Positions 24,767 to 34,800 of a stretch of DNA of 64,000 bases are shown here, piece by piece (within the stretch, counting starts at the first letter, position 1; each line of letters begins with the position of its first letter). The stretch comes from Dyella flava. GTDB taxonomy: Bacteria; Pseudomonadota; Gammaproteobacteria; Xanthomonadales; Rhodanobacteraceae. The notes below the pieces were generated by a model that was given only the letters and a program-made list of their open reading frames with translations, did not search any database and was not told the origin of the DNA. The translations under genes were made by a program, and so were the position numbers. The stretch spans positions 62,001 to 126,000 of the forward strand of contig NZ_JADIKE010000029.1 in NCBI RefSeq assembly GCF_016904955.1, given 5' to 3'.

Positions 24767-24889
24767 ATAGGTTGGGGTAGGTTGGGTAGGTTGGGTTAGC
24801 GCAGCGTAACCCAACGGATCTCCACCGAAGCGACAACCATCGTTGGGTTACGCGGAGCTAACCCAACCTACCCCAACCTACCCAACCAA
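24767..24889. repeat. Inverted pair of TAGGTTGGGTTA elements
   Basis: Left arm: three short TAGGTTGGG units ending in GTTAGCGCAGCGTAACCCAA. Right arm, inverted: CGTTGGGTTACGCGGAGCTA followed by ACCCAACCTACC units. The arms are ~35 bp apart and could fold into a long stem. The right copy has a changed centre (CGCGGAGC in place of CGCTGCGC). Confidence 0.85.
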
Positions 24890-25038
24890 CGTGACGGGTC
24901 GGCTCGCCTTGCAACATCGCTGTCATGGAGTTTGCTTACGGTGACCAGCATGACGCATGCATATGATTCTCATTGGCAGCTTTCGGGCTGCACCGATGTG
25001 GCAGCCGTCTTTGTCTGTGACGGTGTGGGCCGGCGCGC

Positions 25039-26697
25039 ATGACGATGTCGCGACGTGATGTGTTGCGTGGCGCGGGCGGGCTGCTTGGCGCGTATGTGCT
25101 GACCTCGGCCGGGCGCGTGCTGCGCGCGGCGACGCCACCGCCGATGAAGATGCCGATGGCGATGCGCAGCACCGCCGCCATGCTGGCCGCGCCCAAGGTG
25201 CCGCTGATCAATCCCGCCTCGCTGGCGCGCTTTGTCGATCCCCTGCCGATTCCGCCGACGATGCGTGCGGCAGGACAGCGTGCGCACAAGGCGTATCCCG
25301 GCCAGCAGCTGCCTTACTACCGCATGGAGATGCGCGCGTTCCAGGCCAAGCTGCATCGCGATGTGCCGGCGACGCCGTTGTGGGGTTATGCCGGTTCGTT
25401 TCCGGGTCCGACCTTGGAGGCGCAGCGCAATGAGCCTCTGTTGGTCGAGTGGGTGAATGCGTTGCCGGCGCAGCATTTTTTGCCGATCGATCACAACATT
25501 CACGGCGCCGGCAAAGACACGCCGCCGGTGCGCGTGGTCACGCATGTGCACGGCGCACGCGTGCCGGCCGATGGCGATGGTTATCCGGAAGACTGGTACA
25601 CGCCCGGCCATTCGAAACTGTACCTGTATCCCAACGGGCAGGACGCCGCCACGCTGTGGTATCACGATCACGCGATGGGCATCACCCGGCTGAATATCTA
25701 CGCCGGCCTGGCGGGCGCGTATATCGTGCGCGATGCCGAGGAGCAGAAGCTGGGCTTGCCTTCCGGCGACTACGACATTCCGCTGATCCTGTGCGATCGT
25801 TTGCTGGCGCAGGATGGCCAGCTGTATTACCCGGTGTCCGATGATCCTTCCGCGCCGTGGGTGATGCAGTGTCTCGGCAATCTGCCGCTATGCAACGGCA
25901 AGATTTTTCCGTTTCTTGAAGTCGAGCCAAGGCGCTATCGCTTCCGCCTGATCAACGTCGCCAACACCAGCTTCTTCGATCTGTCGCTGTCGCAGGATCA
26001 AGCCTTCCAGCAGATCGCCAGCGACCAGGGTTTGCTGAGCAAGCCGTTGGAGCGCGTGCGGATCGAGTTGTATCCGGCAGAACGCGCGGATGTGCTGATC
26101 GATTTTTCGGCGCTGGCCGGGAAATCGGTGCAGTTGCGGCATCAGTCGCAGGGCATTGTGGAATTTCGCGTGCGCAGCAGCGCTACGCGCGATGCCTCGG
26201 TGTTGCCGTCCGCGCTGCGCGAGGTGCCGCGCATCGATCCGGCCAGCGCTGCGCGTCATCGCGTGATGACCTTGAACGAGATTGACGACGCCAACGGCAA
26301 CGCGCTGATGATGTTGCTTGACGGCAAGCACTGGGCCGATCCGATCAGCGAGAATCCGCGGCAAAACAGCCTCGAAACCTGGAGTTTCGTCAATCTCACC
26401 GGCGATGCGCATCCGATTCACCTGCATTTGGTGCGCTTCCAGATCGTGGATCGCCGTCCGTTCGATCTGTTTGCGTGGAACGCGCATCGTCAACTCACCT
26501 TCACCGGTCCCGCCGTAGCGCCGGAACCGCATGAGATGGGTTGGAAAGACACGGTGCGCGCCGATCCAGGCATGGTGACGCGCATCGCGATGCGCTTCGA
26601 AGGCGAACCGGGACGTTATGTCTGGCATTGTCATTTCCTCGAACACGAGGACAACGAAATGATGCGGCCTTACGAAGTGCTGCCGGCGACTTCGTAA
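25039..26697 (+). CDS. Multicopper oxidase (bilirubin oxidase/CotA-like)
   Basis: 552 residues. A twin-arginine signal (SRRDVLRGAGGLLGAYVLTS) near the N-terminus predicts folded export to the periplasm. Three cupredoxin domains follow, with copper-ligand motifs HVHGAR (~175), LWYHDHAMG (~220), HPIHLHLVRF (~458) and HCHFLEHEDNEMM (~534, the type-1 site). These four motifs supply all type 1/2/3 copper ligands. The enzyme oxidises phenolic or metal substrates while reducing oxygen to water; laccase, bilirubin oxidase or Mn/Cu oxidase activity cannot be distinguished by eye. The N-terminal Met-rich stretch (MKMPMAMRSTAAM) could bind copper. Starts at 25039 or 25045 are both possible. Confidence 0.93.
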   Translation: MTMSRRDVLRGAGGLLGAYVLTSAGRVLRAATPPPMKMPMAMRSTAAMLAAPKVPLINPASLARFVDPLPIPPTMRAAGQRAHKAYPGQQLPYYRMEMRAFQAKLHRDVPATPLWGYAGSFPGPTLEAQRNEPLLVEWVNALPAQHFLPIDHNIHGAGKDTPPVRVVTHVHGARVPADGDGYPEDWYTPGHSKLYLYPNGQDAATLWYHDHAMGITRLNIYAGLAGAYIVRDAEEQKLGLPSGDYDIPLILCDRLLAQDGQLYYPVSDDPSAPWVMQCLGNLPLCNGKIFPFLEVEPRRYRFRLINVANTSFFDLSLSQDQAFQQIASDQGLLSKPLERVRIELYPAERADVLIDFSALAGKSVQLRHQSQGIVEFRVRSSATRDASVLPSALREVPRIDPASAARHRVMTLNEIDDANGNALMMLLDGKHWADPISENPRQNSLETWSFVNLTGDAHPIHLHLVRFQIVDRRPFDLFAWNAHRQLTFTGPAVAPEPHEMGWKDTVRADPGMVTRIAMRFEGEPGRYVWHCHFLEHEDNEMMRPYEVLPATS

Positions 26698-26744
26698 AGT
26701 GTGCGTGAACGCAATGTGGTGACGCGTCACGTTTATCGCGACGT

Positions 26745-26762
26745 TTGTCGCAGCACTGTCAT
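26745..26762 (+). promoter_or_regulatory. Possible Pho box (PhoB site)
   Basis: TTGTCGC-AGCA-CTGTCAT: two 7-bp repeats with 11-bp periodicity, the second a perfect CTGTCAT and the first a 4/7 match. It lies ~160 bp upstream of a phosphoesterase gene, a plausible phosphate-starvation target. The match is only partial. Confidence 0.35.
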
Positions 26763-26920
26763 GCGGTTCAGACTCCGTGTCGCGGGCTTGCCAACGTTGC
26801 GTCATGTAAGCGGCGCACACTTGCGCTGCTTGCGCAGGGGCTCGACTGTGTGCGCAGGCGTAATCAGGGGGATTACTTCGATTGCAGGCTTTCGCAGAAC
26901 GCCCGCAGGAGACACCAGTC

Positions 26921-28963
26921 ATGCCTACGAAGTTTGGCCGTACCCGTTTCAAGCCCTTTGTATTGTGCGCATTGGCGACCGGTATCGTCGGTCTCGCCAA
27001 TGCGCAGACGTCGAATCCACCGAATGACGCCCACTTTCGCGCGAACGTGCCCAGCACCGCCACCACACCGGTGAACGGTCAGCCCGGCGGCGTCGTGACG
27101 ATCTACAACGGCGGCAATGGCCAGGACGCCAGCAACCATACGCGTACGCCGATCAAGCACGTGATTCTGCTGATCGGTGAAAACCGCACCTTCGATCACG
27201 TGTTCGCCACCTACACGCCGCCCGCCGGCCAGACGGTGAACAACCTGCTGTCCGAAGGCATCGTGAAAGCCGACGGCACGCCCGGTCCGAATGTGGCCAA
27301 GGCGGCGCAGTGGCAGGCCAGCCAGACTGGCGACTATACGAATTCCCCGACCCGCACCAGCGCGTATACCGATCTGCCGGAAATGAACACCGGTGGCGCG
27401 CCGACCCAGCCCTATCTTGCTTCCGCGACGCAGGCCGAGGCGATCGAGCCCGCACTGCCGACTGCCGATTACGTCGAACTCGCTGAAGGCGGCACCGGAC
27501 TGCCGAACGATGTCGTCGATACGCGCTTCCCGGCCACGCTGGGGAATGCGCCGGTCAACATGCACGCATCGATCAGCTACAACGACTACGCCAACAGCCC
27601 GGTGCATCGCTTCTTCCAGATGTGGCAGCAGCTGGATTGCAACGTTGCCAACGCCACGCGTGCGAACCCCAGCGGTTGCCGCGCCGACCTGTTCCCGTGG
27701 GTGGAAGTGACCATGGGCGCCGGCAACAACGGTGTGACGCAGCCGGCCAATTTCACGGATGAAAGCACCGGCGAAGGTTCCACCTCGATGCAGTTTCTCA
27801 ACATGGCCCAGGGCGATGCGCCGTACTTCAAGCAACTCGCCGAGCAGTATGCGTTGAGCGACAACTTCCACCAGTCGGTGATGGGCGGCACGGGCGCCAA
27901 CCACATCATGCTGGGCTTCGGCGATGCGATCTATTACGCCGACGCGAACGGCAACCCGGCGGTGCCGCCGAGCAACCAGATCGAAAACCCGAACTCGCAG
28001 AGCGGCACCAACAACTGGTGGGTGCAGGACGGCTACAGCGGCGGTTCCTACGTGAACTGCGCGGACGATACGCAGCCGGGCGTGGCGGCGGTGCGCAGCT
28101 ATCTGAAGACCCTGCCGTATCGCACCTTCCGCGGCACGGATTGCAAAGCGGGTGCGTATTACCTGGTCAACAACTACAACCCGGGCTATCTGGGTACCGG
28201 TGAGGCGGCGCCGCTGGGTGCCGACCAGTACACCGTTCCGCCGACCAAACAGCAGAACCTCGCGCTGCTTTTGACGCGCCATAACGTGAGCTGGAAGTAC
28301 TACGGCGAAGGCTGGTCGAACGGCACGGAAGCCGGTGAAGCCGGCACCTTCTGCAATATCTGCGATCCGTTCCTGTATTCCACGCAGGTCATGATCAACC
28401 CGACCCTGCGCGCCAACAACCAGGACATCAACAACCTCTACAGCGACATCCAGAACGGCACCCTGCCGGCGGTGGCGATTGCCAAGCCGGACGGATTGCT
28501 GGACGGCCATCCGGCCTCGTCCAAGCTGGAGCTGTTCGAAGGCTATGTGCAGAAGATCGTGCAGATGGTGCAGGCCAACCCGACGCTGTGGAACAACACC
28601 GCGATCATGATCACCTTCGATGAAGGTGGCGGCTACTACGACTCCGGTTATGTGCAGCCGATCGACTTCTTCGGCGACGGCACGCGCATCCCGCTGCTGG
28701 TGGTGTCCAAGTACTCGACCGGTGGCCGCGTGGTGCACACGTACTTCGATCATGTGTCGTTCGACAAATTCGTCGAAGCCAACTGGGGCATCAACGAGAC
28801 GATCTCGGGCCGCAGCCGCGACAATCTGCCGAACCCGATCCAGTTCCCCAACAACCCGTATGTACCGGTGAACTCACCGGCCATCGGCGACCTGATGGAT
28901 ATGTTCAACTTCGCTCATGGCTGGCAGTCGGACAACGGTAGCGTTGCCGCAACACAGAACTGA
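26921..28963 (+). CDS. Secreted phosphoesterase (AcpA acid phosphatase/phospholipase C family)
   Basis: 680 residues from the ATG at 26921, chosen for its AGGAG ribosome-binding site and because it places a signal peptide (FKPFVLCALATGIVGLANAQ) at the N-terminus. The phosphoesterase fold starts with KHVILLIGENRTFDHVFATY, the catalytic metal site, and includes TGANHIMLGFGD and a late metal-binding element MITFDEGGGYYDSGY followed by FDHVSFDKFVEANW. The family covers phosphatidylcholine-type phospholipase C and the Francisella acid phosphatase AcpA. Periplasmic or secreted. A single gene with its own strong terminator; a possible Pho box upstream suggests phosphate control. Phosphatase and phospholipase roles cannot be separated here. 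Confidence 0.9.
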   Translation: MPTKFGRTRFKPFVLCALATGIVGLANAQTSNPPNDAHFRANVPSTATTPVNGQPGGVVTIYNGGNGQDASNHTRTPIKHVILLIGENRTFDHVFATYTPPAGQTVNNLLSEGIVKADGTPGPNVAKAAQWQASQTGDYTNSPTRTSAYTDLPEMNTGGAPTQPYLASATQAEAIEPALPTADYVELAEGGTGLPNDVVDTRFPATLGNAPVNMHASISYNDYANSPVHRFFQMWQQLDCNVANATRANPSGCRADLFPWVEVTMGAGNNGVTQPANFTDESTGEGSTSMQFLNMAQGDAPYFKQLAEQYALSDNFHQSVMGGTGANHIMLGFGDAIYYADANGNPAVPPSNQIENPNSQSGTNNWWVQDGYSGGSYVNCADDTQPGVAAVRSYLKTLPYRTFRGTDCKAGAYYLVNNYNPGYLGTGEAAPLGADQYTVPPTKQQNLALLLTRHNVSWKYYGEGWSNGTEAGEAGTFCNICDPFLYSTQVMINPTLRANNQDINNLYSDIQNGTLPAVAIAKPDGLLDGHPASSKLELFEGYVQKIVQMVQANPTLWNNTAIMITFDEGGGYYDSGYVQPIDFFGDGTRIPLLVVSKYSTGGRVVHTYFDHVSFDKFVEANWGINETISGRSRDNLPNPIQFPNNPYVPVNSPAIGDLMDMFNFAHGWQSDNGSVAATQN

Positions 28964-28977
28964 GTATCCTGCTGATC

Positions 28978-29016
28978 CATACCCCGTCCACCAGGTGGGC
29001 GGGGTATGTTTTTTTA
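28978..29016 (+). terminator. Strong intrinsic terminator
   Basis: CATACCCCGTCCACC pairs with GGTGGGCGGGGTATG (13-15 bp stem, one G-T pair) followed at once by seven Ts (29009-29015). It starts 14 bp after the phosphoesterase stop. Confidence 0.92.
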
Positions 29017-29042
29017 TTGCTGCCAAACCGGAACACCTTGCG

Positions 29043-29501
29043 ATGAGCTTGTTTGCGCGATCCGTCAGTCACTTCAGCCGCTGGTCCAATCCCGTCGCCG
29101 CCTTGCTGCTGCTCGGCGCGGCCAGCACCGTCAGTTCCCCCGTGCATGCCGACCCGGGAGATTTTCAGTCCATGCCGGGGTTGTGGAAGATCACCCTGCA
29201 TACCGTGAAGGACGGCCATGCCGGCGCGGATCTGGTGAGGTGGAAGTGCCTCTACGACGGCGGCGACCCGTGGCAGACCTTCGTGGATGTGATGGCCCCG
29301 GCGCCGAACTGCCAGCGCGCGGGTGAACATCGCACCAGCACGGCGCTGGCGTGGAACATCACGTGCGGCACGCAAACGGGGCACGGGCATATCACGCTGG
29401 ATTCGCCGCAGCATTACACCGGCAGCGTTGCATTGAACGGGCACGATGTGTCGCAGGTGGAAGGTAAGCGGTATGCGGCGTGTACGGGCCCCAGCGATTG
29501 A
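29043..29501 (+). CDS. Exported DUF3617-like protein
   Basis: 152 residues from the ATG at 29043. Residues ~1-36 form a signal peptide ending near PVHADPG. The mature part begins with PGLWKITLHT and has four cysteines, a pattern seen in DUF3617 periplasmic proteins of Proteobacteria, whose function is unknown. The start codon lies just after the terminator of the phosphoesterase gene, so it is probably transcribed separately. Family assignment is by eye from the PGLW start and spaced cysteines. Confidence 0.7.
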   Translation: MSLFARSVSHFSRWSNPVAALLLLGAASTVSSPVHADPGDFQSMPGLWKITLHTVKDGHAGADLVRWKCLYDGGDPWQTFVDVMAPAPNCQRAGEHRTSTALAWNITCGTQTGHGHITLDSPQHYTGSVALNGHDVSQVEGKRYAACTGPSD

Positions 29502-29524
29502 GCAGATGCTCCGAGTCAGAACGC

Positions 29525-29721
29525 GGTTGGGTAGGTTGGGTTAGCGCAGCGTAACCCAACGGTTGTAACACCCCACGGAAAATGTCTCTTCACGAGTAAG
29601 GCGATTCGCGCGTTTTTCGCGTCTGGCATGCTTGCATATGCGTTGGGCTACGCTGCGCTAACCCAACCTACGCGGCTATCCAAACCACCCCACCGTCGTC
29701 CCAGCGAAGGCCGGGACGACG
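29525..29721. repeat. TAGGTTGGGTTA inverted pair and a GTCGTCCC palindrome
   Basis: Copies at 29525-29562 and 29641-29671 (inverted), then a different palindrome CGTCGTCCCAGCGAAGGCCG at 29694-29721. The rest of the gap to 29928 holds the leader of the next gene and nothing else that I recognise. Confidence 0.8.
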
Positions 29722-29927
29722 AGCTGGAAAATGCAGGGTCGCCTACAAGTCAAAGCACCGCTACTCCCAAGCCCCCCAATTTCACACCTTCCCCACATCC
29801 TTCAGGTGAAGGTACGCCCCGCTGGATCGTGAATGGCCAGTCCGGGCCAGGCGTCAACCGGACACGGTCGTACGGGGACGCAATATCCCCGCTACGGACT
29901 TACGTATTCAGAACGGGGGATTCAAGC

Positions 29928-31265
29928 ATGCTTTTGAGTAAAAGCAGGATCACGGGTGCCGTCGCGGCGCTCGTGATGATGACGAGTGCTGCCTACGCGG
30001 GAACGTTTCCCGATTACGGCTACCAACCGCCTTCCACCTACAAAGGGCCGATCTTTCAGTTGAGCCAGAGCTATCCGACGACCTTGCCGACGGATACGCC
30101 GGACTTCTTCAAGCTGCTGCCGGCCAAGTTCAGCAACGACTTCGAGCAATGGCGGCCGTACGTGGATGCCGTGAAGAAGTATTGCCTGGAAGGCAATGTC
30201 GAAAGCGATTGGTATGTGCAGAAAAACACGGTGCGCAAGTGGTATCACGCACCTTGGCAACATTACGGGCCACTAGGCCGCGAAGGCATTCACGGTCTTA
30301 CCAAGGAAGCGCAGATCCAGTCGCAACAGCTGGCAGCCACGCAGACCAGCACCGGGCAGACCTATGCGGTCGGCATCTATAACGACATCGGCGGCTACAC
30401 CTTTGGCCAGGTATGGAAGGATCCGCAGAATCCGGACCCGTCCTTCACTTCCAAGCCGAACAGCTTTCACAACGGCACCGTGGTGTGCAAGGCGTTGTTT
30501 GCGGATATCGATCTGAAGCAGGTGCCGTTCCTGGTGAATCCGGTGCTGTGGCAGGCCTACATCACCGACAGCTTTACCTCGGCCAACCGTGAAATCAAGA
30601 ACGTGGCGCTGATCCAGATGGACTTCGCGGTGCGTGATACGCGCGTGCCGGGAACCGGCTGGATCTTCGGCACCTTCCAGTACAACGGTGCGGTGGGTAG
30701 CAAGCCGAGCTGGGACAACCTGGTGCCGGTGGGCGTGATGTGGGGCAATGATCCGGAAAACACCGGCAACGATTACACCAATCCCAAGCCCACCGTTACC
30801 AAGATCAATCCGAAGATCATGGAAACGGCGATCAACGCCAAGTCCGAATTGCCGCCGACCCACCTGGGTTGGAATGGACGGCTGAATGGACCGGTGGACA
30901 ATCCAGTCAGTGCCTGCATGAGCTGCCACATGACGGGGGAAAGTCCGGTGTTGTCGCCGATGAATCCGACCTTCCAGGCGAATCCGCCACCGGTCGGTTC
31001 CAAGGCGTGGATGCGCTGGTTCCAGAACGAGCCGGCCGGCTACCCGTTCGATGCGGCGGCGCTGAGCACCGACTACAGCCTGCAGTTGGCCGGAGGCATC
31101 GAGAACTTCTACGACTGGAAGTGCAAGCAGGGTGGTGTGTTCGTGCAAGGGCCCAATGCATGTCAGCAGGCGAAGAATTTCCGCCTGAAGCTGATGAAGT
31201 CGCTGACCCCGCCGGCCAAGACCTTCAAGGTGGAGCGCGATCCGGCGCTTAACGAGATTCAGTAG
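29928..31265 (+). CDS. Exported haem c protein of unknown function
   Basis: 445 residues from the ATG at 29928, preceded by GGGGGA. A signal peptide (ITGAVAALVMMTSAAYAG) is followed by a long region rich in Trp and Tyr (WYHAPWQHYGPLGREGIHGL). A single CMSCH motif near residue 329 would bind one covalent haem c; the methionines after it (MTGESPVLSPMNPTF) could give the axial ligand. The haem site is far from the N-terminus and the surrounding fold is not a classic small cytochrome c. Likely periplasmic redox function. It ends in a strong terminator. Confidence 0.75.
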   Translation: MLLSKSRITGAVAALVMMTSAAYAGTFPDYGYQPPSTYKGPIFQLSQSYPTTLPTDTPDFFKLLPAKFSNDFEQWRPYVDAVKKYCLEGNVESDWYVQKNTVRKWYHAPWQHYGPLGREGIHGLTKEAQIQSQQLAATQTSTGQTYAVGIYNDIGGYTFGQVWKDPQNPDPSFTSKPNSFHNGTVVCKALFADIDLKQVPFLVNPVLWQAYITDSFTSANREIKNVALIQMDFAVRDTRVPGTGWIFGTFQYNGAVGSKPSWDNLVPVGVMWGNDPENTGNDYTNPKPTVTKINPKIMETAINAKSELPPTHLGWNGRLNGPVDNPVSACMSCHMTGESPVLSPMNPTFQANPPPVGSKAWMRWFQNEPAGYPFDAAALSTDYSLQLAGGIENFYDWKCKQGGVFVQGPNACQQAKNFRLKLMKSLTPPAKTFKVERDPALNEIQ

Positions 31266-31291
31266 TCGTCATGACGTGATCCAGCACGGCG

Positions 31292-31329
31292 CCGGAACGG
31301 ATGATTTCATCCGTTCCGGTTGCTTTTTC
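31292..31329 (+). terminator. Intrinsic terminator after the haem c gene
   Basis: CCGGAACGGATGA pairs with TCATCCGTTCCGG (13 bp), followed by TTGCTTTTTCT. It starts 27 bp after the stop codon. Confidence 0.88.
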
Positions 31330-31361
31330 TAGAGTGCTTTGGTTGCTTGTGCCGTCATTCG

Positions 31362-31800
31362 CGCTTCTTCCCTGTACCGCGGTCCCACTCTCCCCTCACA
31401 CCCCGTCATCCCCACCCTCCCTCACACCCCCGTCATCCCCGCGAAAGCGGGGACCCATTGTGCTCTTCGCCAAACGGCAACATGGATCCCCGCTTTCGCG
31501 GGAACGACGGCATCGAGGGAACGGGAAGCATCATGATGGTGCCGAGGACGCACAAAGCAAATGTGCGGCGCCGAGAAAGCAGAGTGCTCTTCGTCCTTCT
31601 TCCCTGCACCGCACTCCCACCTCCCCTCACACCCCGTCATCCCCGCGAAAGCGGGGATCCATTGTGCTCTTCGTCAAACGGCAACATGGATCCCCGCTTT
31701 CGCGGGGATGACGGCATCGAGGGAACGGGAAGCGTCATGACGATGCCGAGGACGTACAAAGCCAACATGCGGCGCCGAGAAAGCAGAACGCATCATCCCG
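31362..31800. repeat. Two tandem ~220-bp units with CCCCGCGAAAGCGGGG palindromes
   Basis: Unit 1 (~31362-31594) and unit 2 (~31595-31800) are near-identical; each begins CTTCTTCCCTG and contains GTCATCCCCGCGAAAGCGGG and its inverted copy around TTCGCCAAACGGCAACATGG or a close variant. Unit 1 has an extra CCCTCCCTCACACCC insertion. Short frames inside are not supported as genes. Confidence 0.85.
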
Positions 31801-31813
31801 ACGCCGCATCACC

Positions 31814-34800
31814 CTAAAACTTCTTCTGCACATTGATCAGAATCGACTGATCATTCTGATCGCCCGCATTGATCTCGTTCTCATACTCCAGCCGCAGCGT
31901 CAGCTGCCGCGCCAGCTCCCAGTTGACCCCAATCCCGATCAGGAAGTGGTTCTCCGTAAGCTGATCCACCTGCGCACGATAGATCGGACCAGCCAGCAGG
32001 TCGGCATAGGTCATGGTCGCCTGGCTGGAGCCCTCGAAGTCGTGGCCGTATTCCAGCCGCAGTTGCGGCATCACCGTGCCGTAGTCTTCCTTGAACAGAT
32101 AGTTCATGCGCACGCCGAGGCTGGCGGTGGTGGTTTTCACCAGTTCATTGCCATAGCTCAAGGCATAGATCGGATCGCCTTGCTCGGTATACGGATCGAG
32201 CCGTGCGAAGGCGACGTCCAGTCGTCCATACGGTGAAACCAGGAAGCTATCGCTGCGATATTCATAGCCGCCGGCGATCGAGGCGAAGGCCTGGTGACCG
32301 GCGCGGTTACCGCTGACCATGTTGCCGTCCGCCGTGACATAGCGCATCGCATCGAAGGACAGCCATTGATAGCTGAGCAGTCCGTCGATGAAGGTCGATG
32401 CGCTTGGGCTGAAGCTCGCATACCAGGCGAGGTTGTAGCTGTCGGCGGTGTCGCTGCTGCCGTTGTGGCCGATATCGGTATCGTCGTGGCCGTAGCCGAT
32501 ACCAACGCCGGTGGCGAAGGACTCGGAGAAGCGCTTGTCCAGGCCCACGCTGATGCCGGCGGTGGTGAAATCAAAACCGTTCGCCGTGGCGGTGGTATCG
32601 CGCGAACCGAAGTTCACCGCACCGCCGGTCCACAACACATAGCCATCCGGCAGCTGCGAGTTGGACGCGGACGGTGGGCTGGCCGGAGTCTGCGGATCGA
32701 CCATGTAGCGGCGGTTGAGATTGCCGGGCATGTTCTGCGTGTTGTTGTACGGCCATTGCGACAACGGCGTGGCGTTGGTGCTGTCACCGGACAGGAAGGT
32801 CAGGTTGTTCTGGAAGCCATTGCCGCCACCGCCGCCGTGCAGGCTCTCCAGGCGCTGCTGGAAGTTATCAATCTGGCCTTGCGCGAATTCACGCGTTGCG
32901 TCGGCTTGTGCGCCAAGTACGCCGAGCACTTCCGGATCTTTCGACGGATCGGGTCGCGCCGTCACGGCGAGGGTGATGGTGCCGGGCGCCGAGGTGGCGT
33001 AGGCATTGCTCAGCGTATAGGTCACCACGGCGGTGCCGCTGAAGTTCGGGGTGGCCGTGAAATCCAGCAGATAGCCGCCCGAGGCCTGCACGATGTGTGC
33101 GCTGCCGGCCGAGGCGGGCGTCAGCGACACCAGCGTTGCGCCGGTAAACGGACCACCGGTCGCGCCCTGGGTGAGGTTCACCTGCACCGATCGCCCGGCG
33201 ACCAGCGAAGCGCTTTGCGATGGCGCGACCGGACGCGGATCGACCGTCACGGTGACCGTGGCCGGCGTGGAGCTGCCGAAGGCGTTGGACAGCGCGTAGG
33301 TAAATGTCACCGTGCCGGACGCCGATGCCGCGGCGCTGTAGTTGATCGCATTGCCGGCCACCACCGCGGTGCCGGATGCCGGCGCCTTGACGATGGTGAT
33401 CGCGGTGAACGGCCCGCCGGTGGCGCCGGTGGTGGGATTGATGCTGACGGTGTTGCCCGCCAGCACGGTGGCGCTTTGCGCGGCGACGGTGGGCACCGCC
33501 AGCGGGGTAACGCTGATGGTGACGGTGGCCGGAGTGGAGGTTCCACCCGGGCCGGTCGCGGTATAGGTCAGCGTATCGGTGCCGAAGAAATCGTGCGTCG
33601 GCGTGTACACGATCGCCAAGCCGCTCACCGCCGCCGTGCCGTGGGCCGGCGAAGTGGCGATGGCGATGCTGGTGATCGGTCCGGTATCCACCGAGGTCAC
33701 GTTGATCGTCACGGGTTGATTCGCCGGTGTGGTGGCGGTGTCGTTGACGACAACCGGCTTGGGTTGCTGCGTGGTGACCGTATACGCCTGCGATCCGGAG
33801 AAATTGAGGCTGTCCTTGGCGGTGACGGTGAAGCTGGAACTGCCCGCCGAGGTGGGCGTGCCGGACAACAGACCCGATGTGCTCAGCGTCAAACCTGCGG
33901 GCAACGCACCGCTGCTGACGGTGTAGCTGTAGCTGCCATCGCCGCCGTTCGCGCTGAGCTGCTCACTGTATGCCGCGGCGACTTGCGCACCCGGCAAACT
34001 GTTCGGCGTAATGGTGATGGTGGGTGCGCCGATGTTGAGCGTGTAGGTATTGGTCTTGGTGAACGGCGCCCCGATGCCGGTGCTGCTGTCGACCACCGAA
34101 ATGGACATAGTGAACGGGCCCGTCGAGGTCGGCGTACCACTGAGCGTGCCGCTGCTGTTCAGGCTCAGGCCGGGCGGCAACGCGCCGGCGACCAATTGGT
34201 AGTGATACGGCTGGGTACCGCCGGTGGTCGTGAAACTCACACTGTAGGCCGTTTCGGCGGTGGCGTTTTGCAGTGTTGCCGGCGATAGCGTGAGGGTCGG
34301 CGCGGCGATGGTCATGGTGTAAGGCGCACTGCCGGTCTCGTTGTTGTGATCGGTCGCCACCACGGTGAAGGTGAACGTGCCGGCCGCGGTCGGCGTACCG
34401 CTGAACGCACCTGCGGAGCTCAGCGTCATGCCGGGCGGCAGGATGCCGCCCGACGCGAGCGCGTAGGTGTACGGCGCGACGCCGCCGCTGGCGCTGAAGC
34501 TGGTGTTGTACTGGGCGCCGACCGTGCCGCCGTTGACGGTGCCGGAGACGGTGATTGTCGCCGGGCTCACCGTCAGCGTGTAGTTCTGCGTCACCACATA
34601 CGGCCCGCTACCGCCGCTGTGATCGGTGACGGTCAGCGTGAAGGTGTAGTTGCCGGGCTGGGTCGGCGTGCCGGACAGCGTTGCGGTGGATGGATTGAAG
34701 CTGAGGCCCGGAATGCTCAGTCCATTAATCGAGTAGGTATAGGGCGCCGTGCCGCCGCTGGCGGTGAACGCCTGGCTGTACGACTGTCCATACGGAATGG

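Noticed and set aside
26873..28753. 626-codon frame opposite the phosphoesterase gene
   Set aside because: Antisense shadow of a well-supported gene with low-complexity Arg/Val/His content.
31433..31640. Short frames inside the CCCCGCGAAAGC palindrome units
   Set aside because: They run on both strands through repeat DNA and reflect the palindromes, not protein coding.
32294..34288. 664-codon frame opposite the Ig-repeat autotransporter
   Set aside because: Mirrors the repeat structure of the real gene and is Arg/Gly-rich without motifs.
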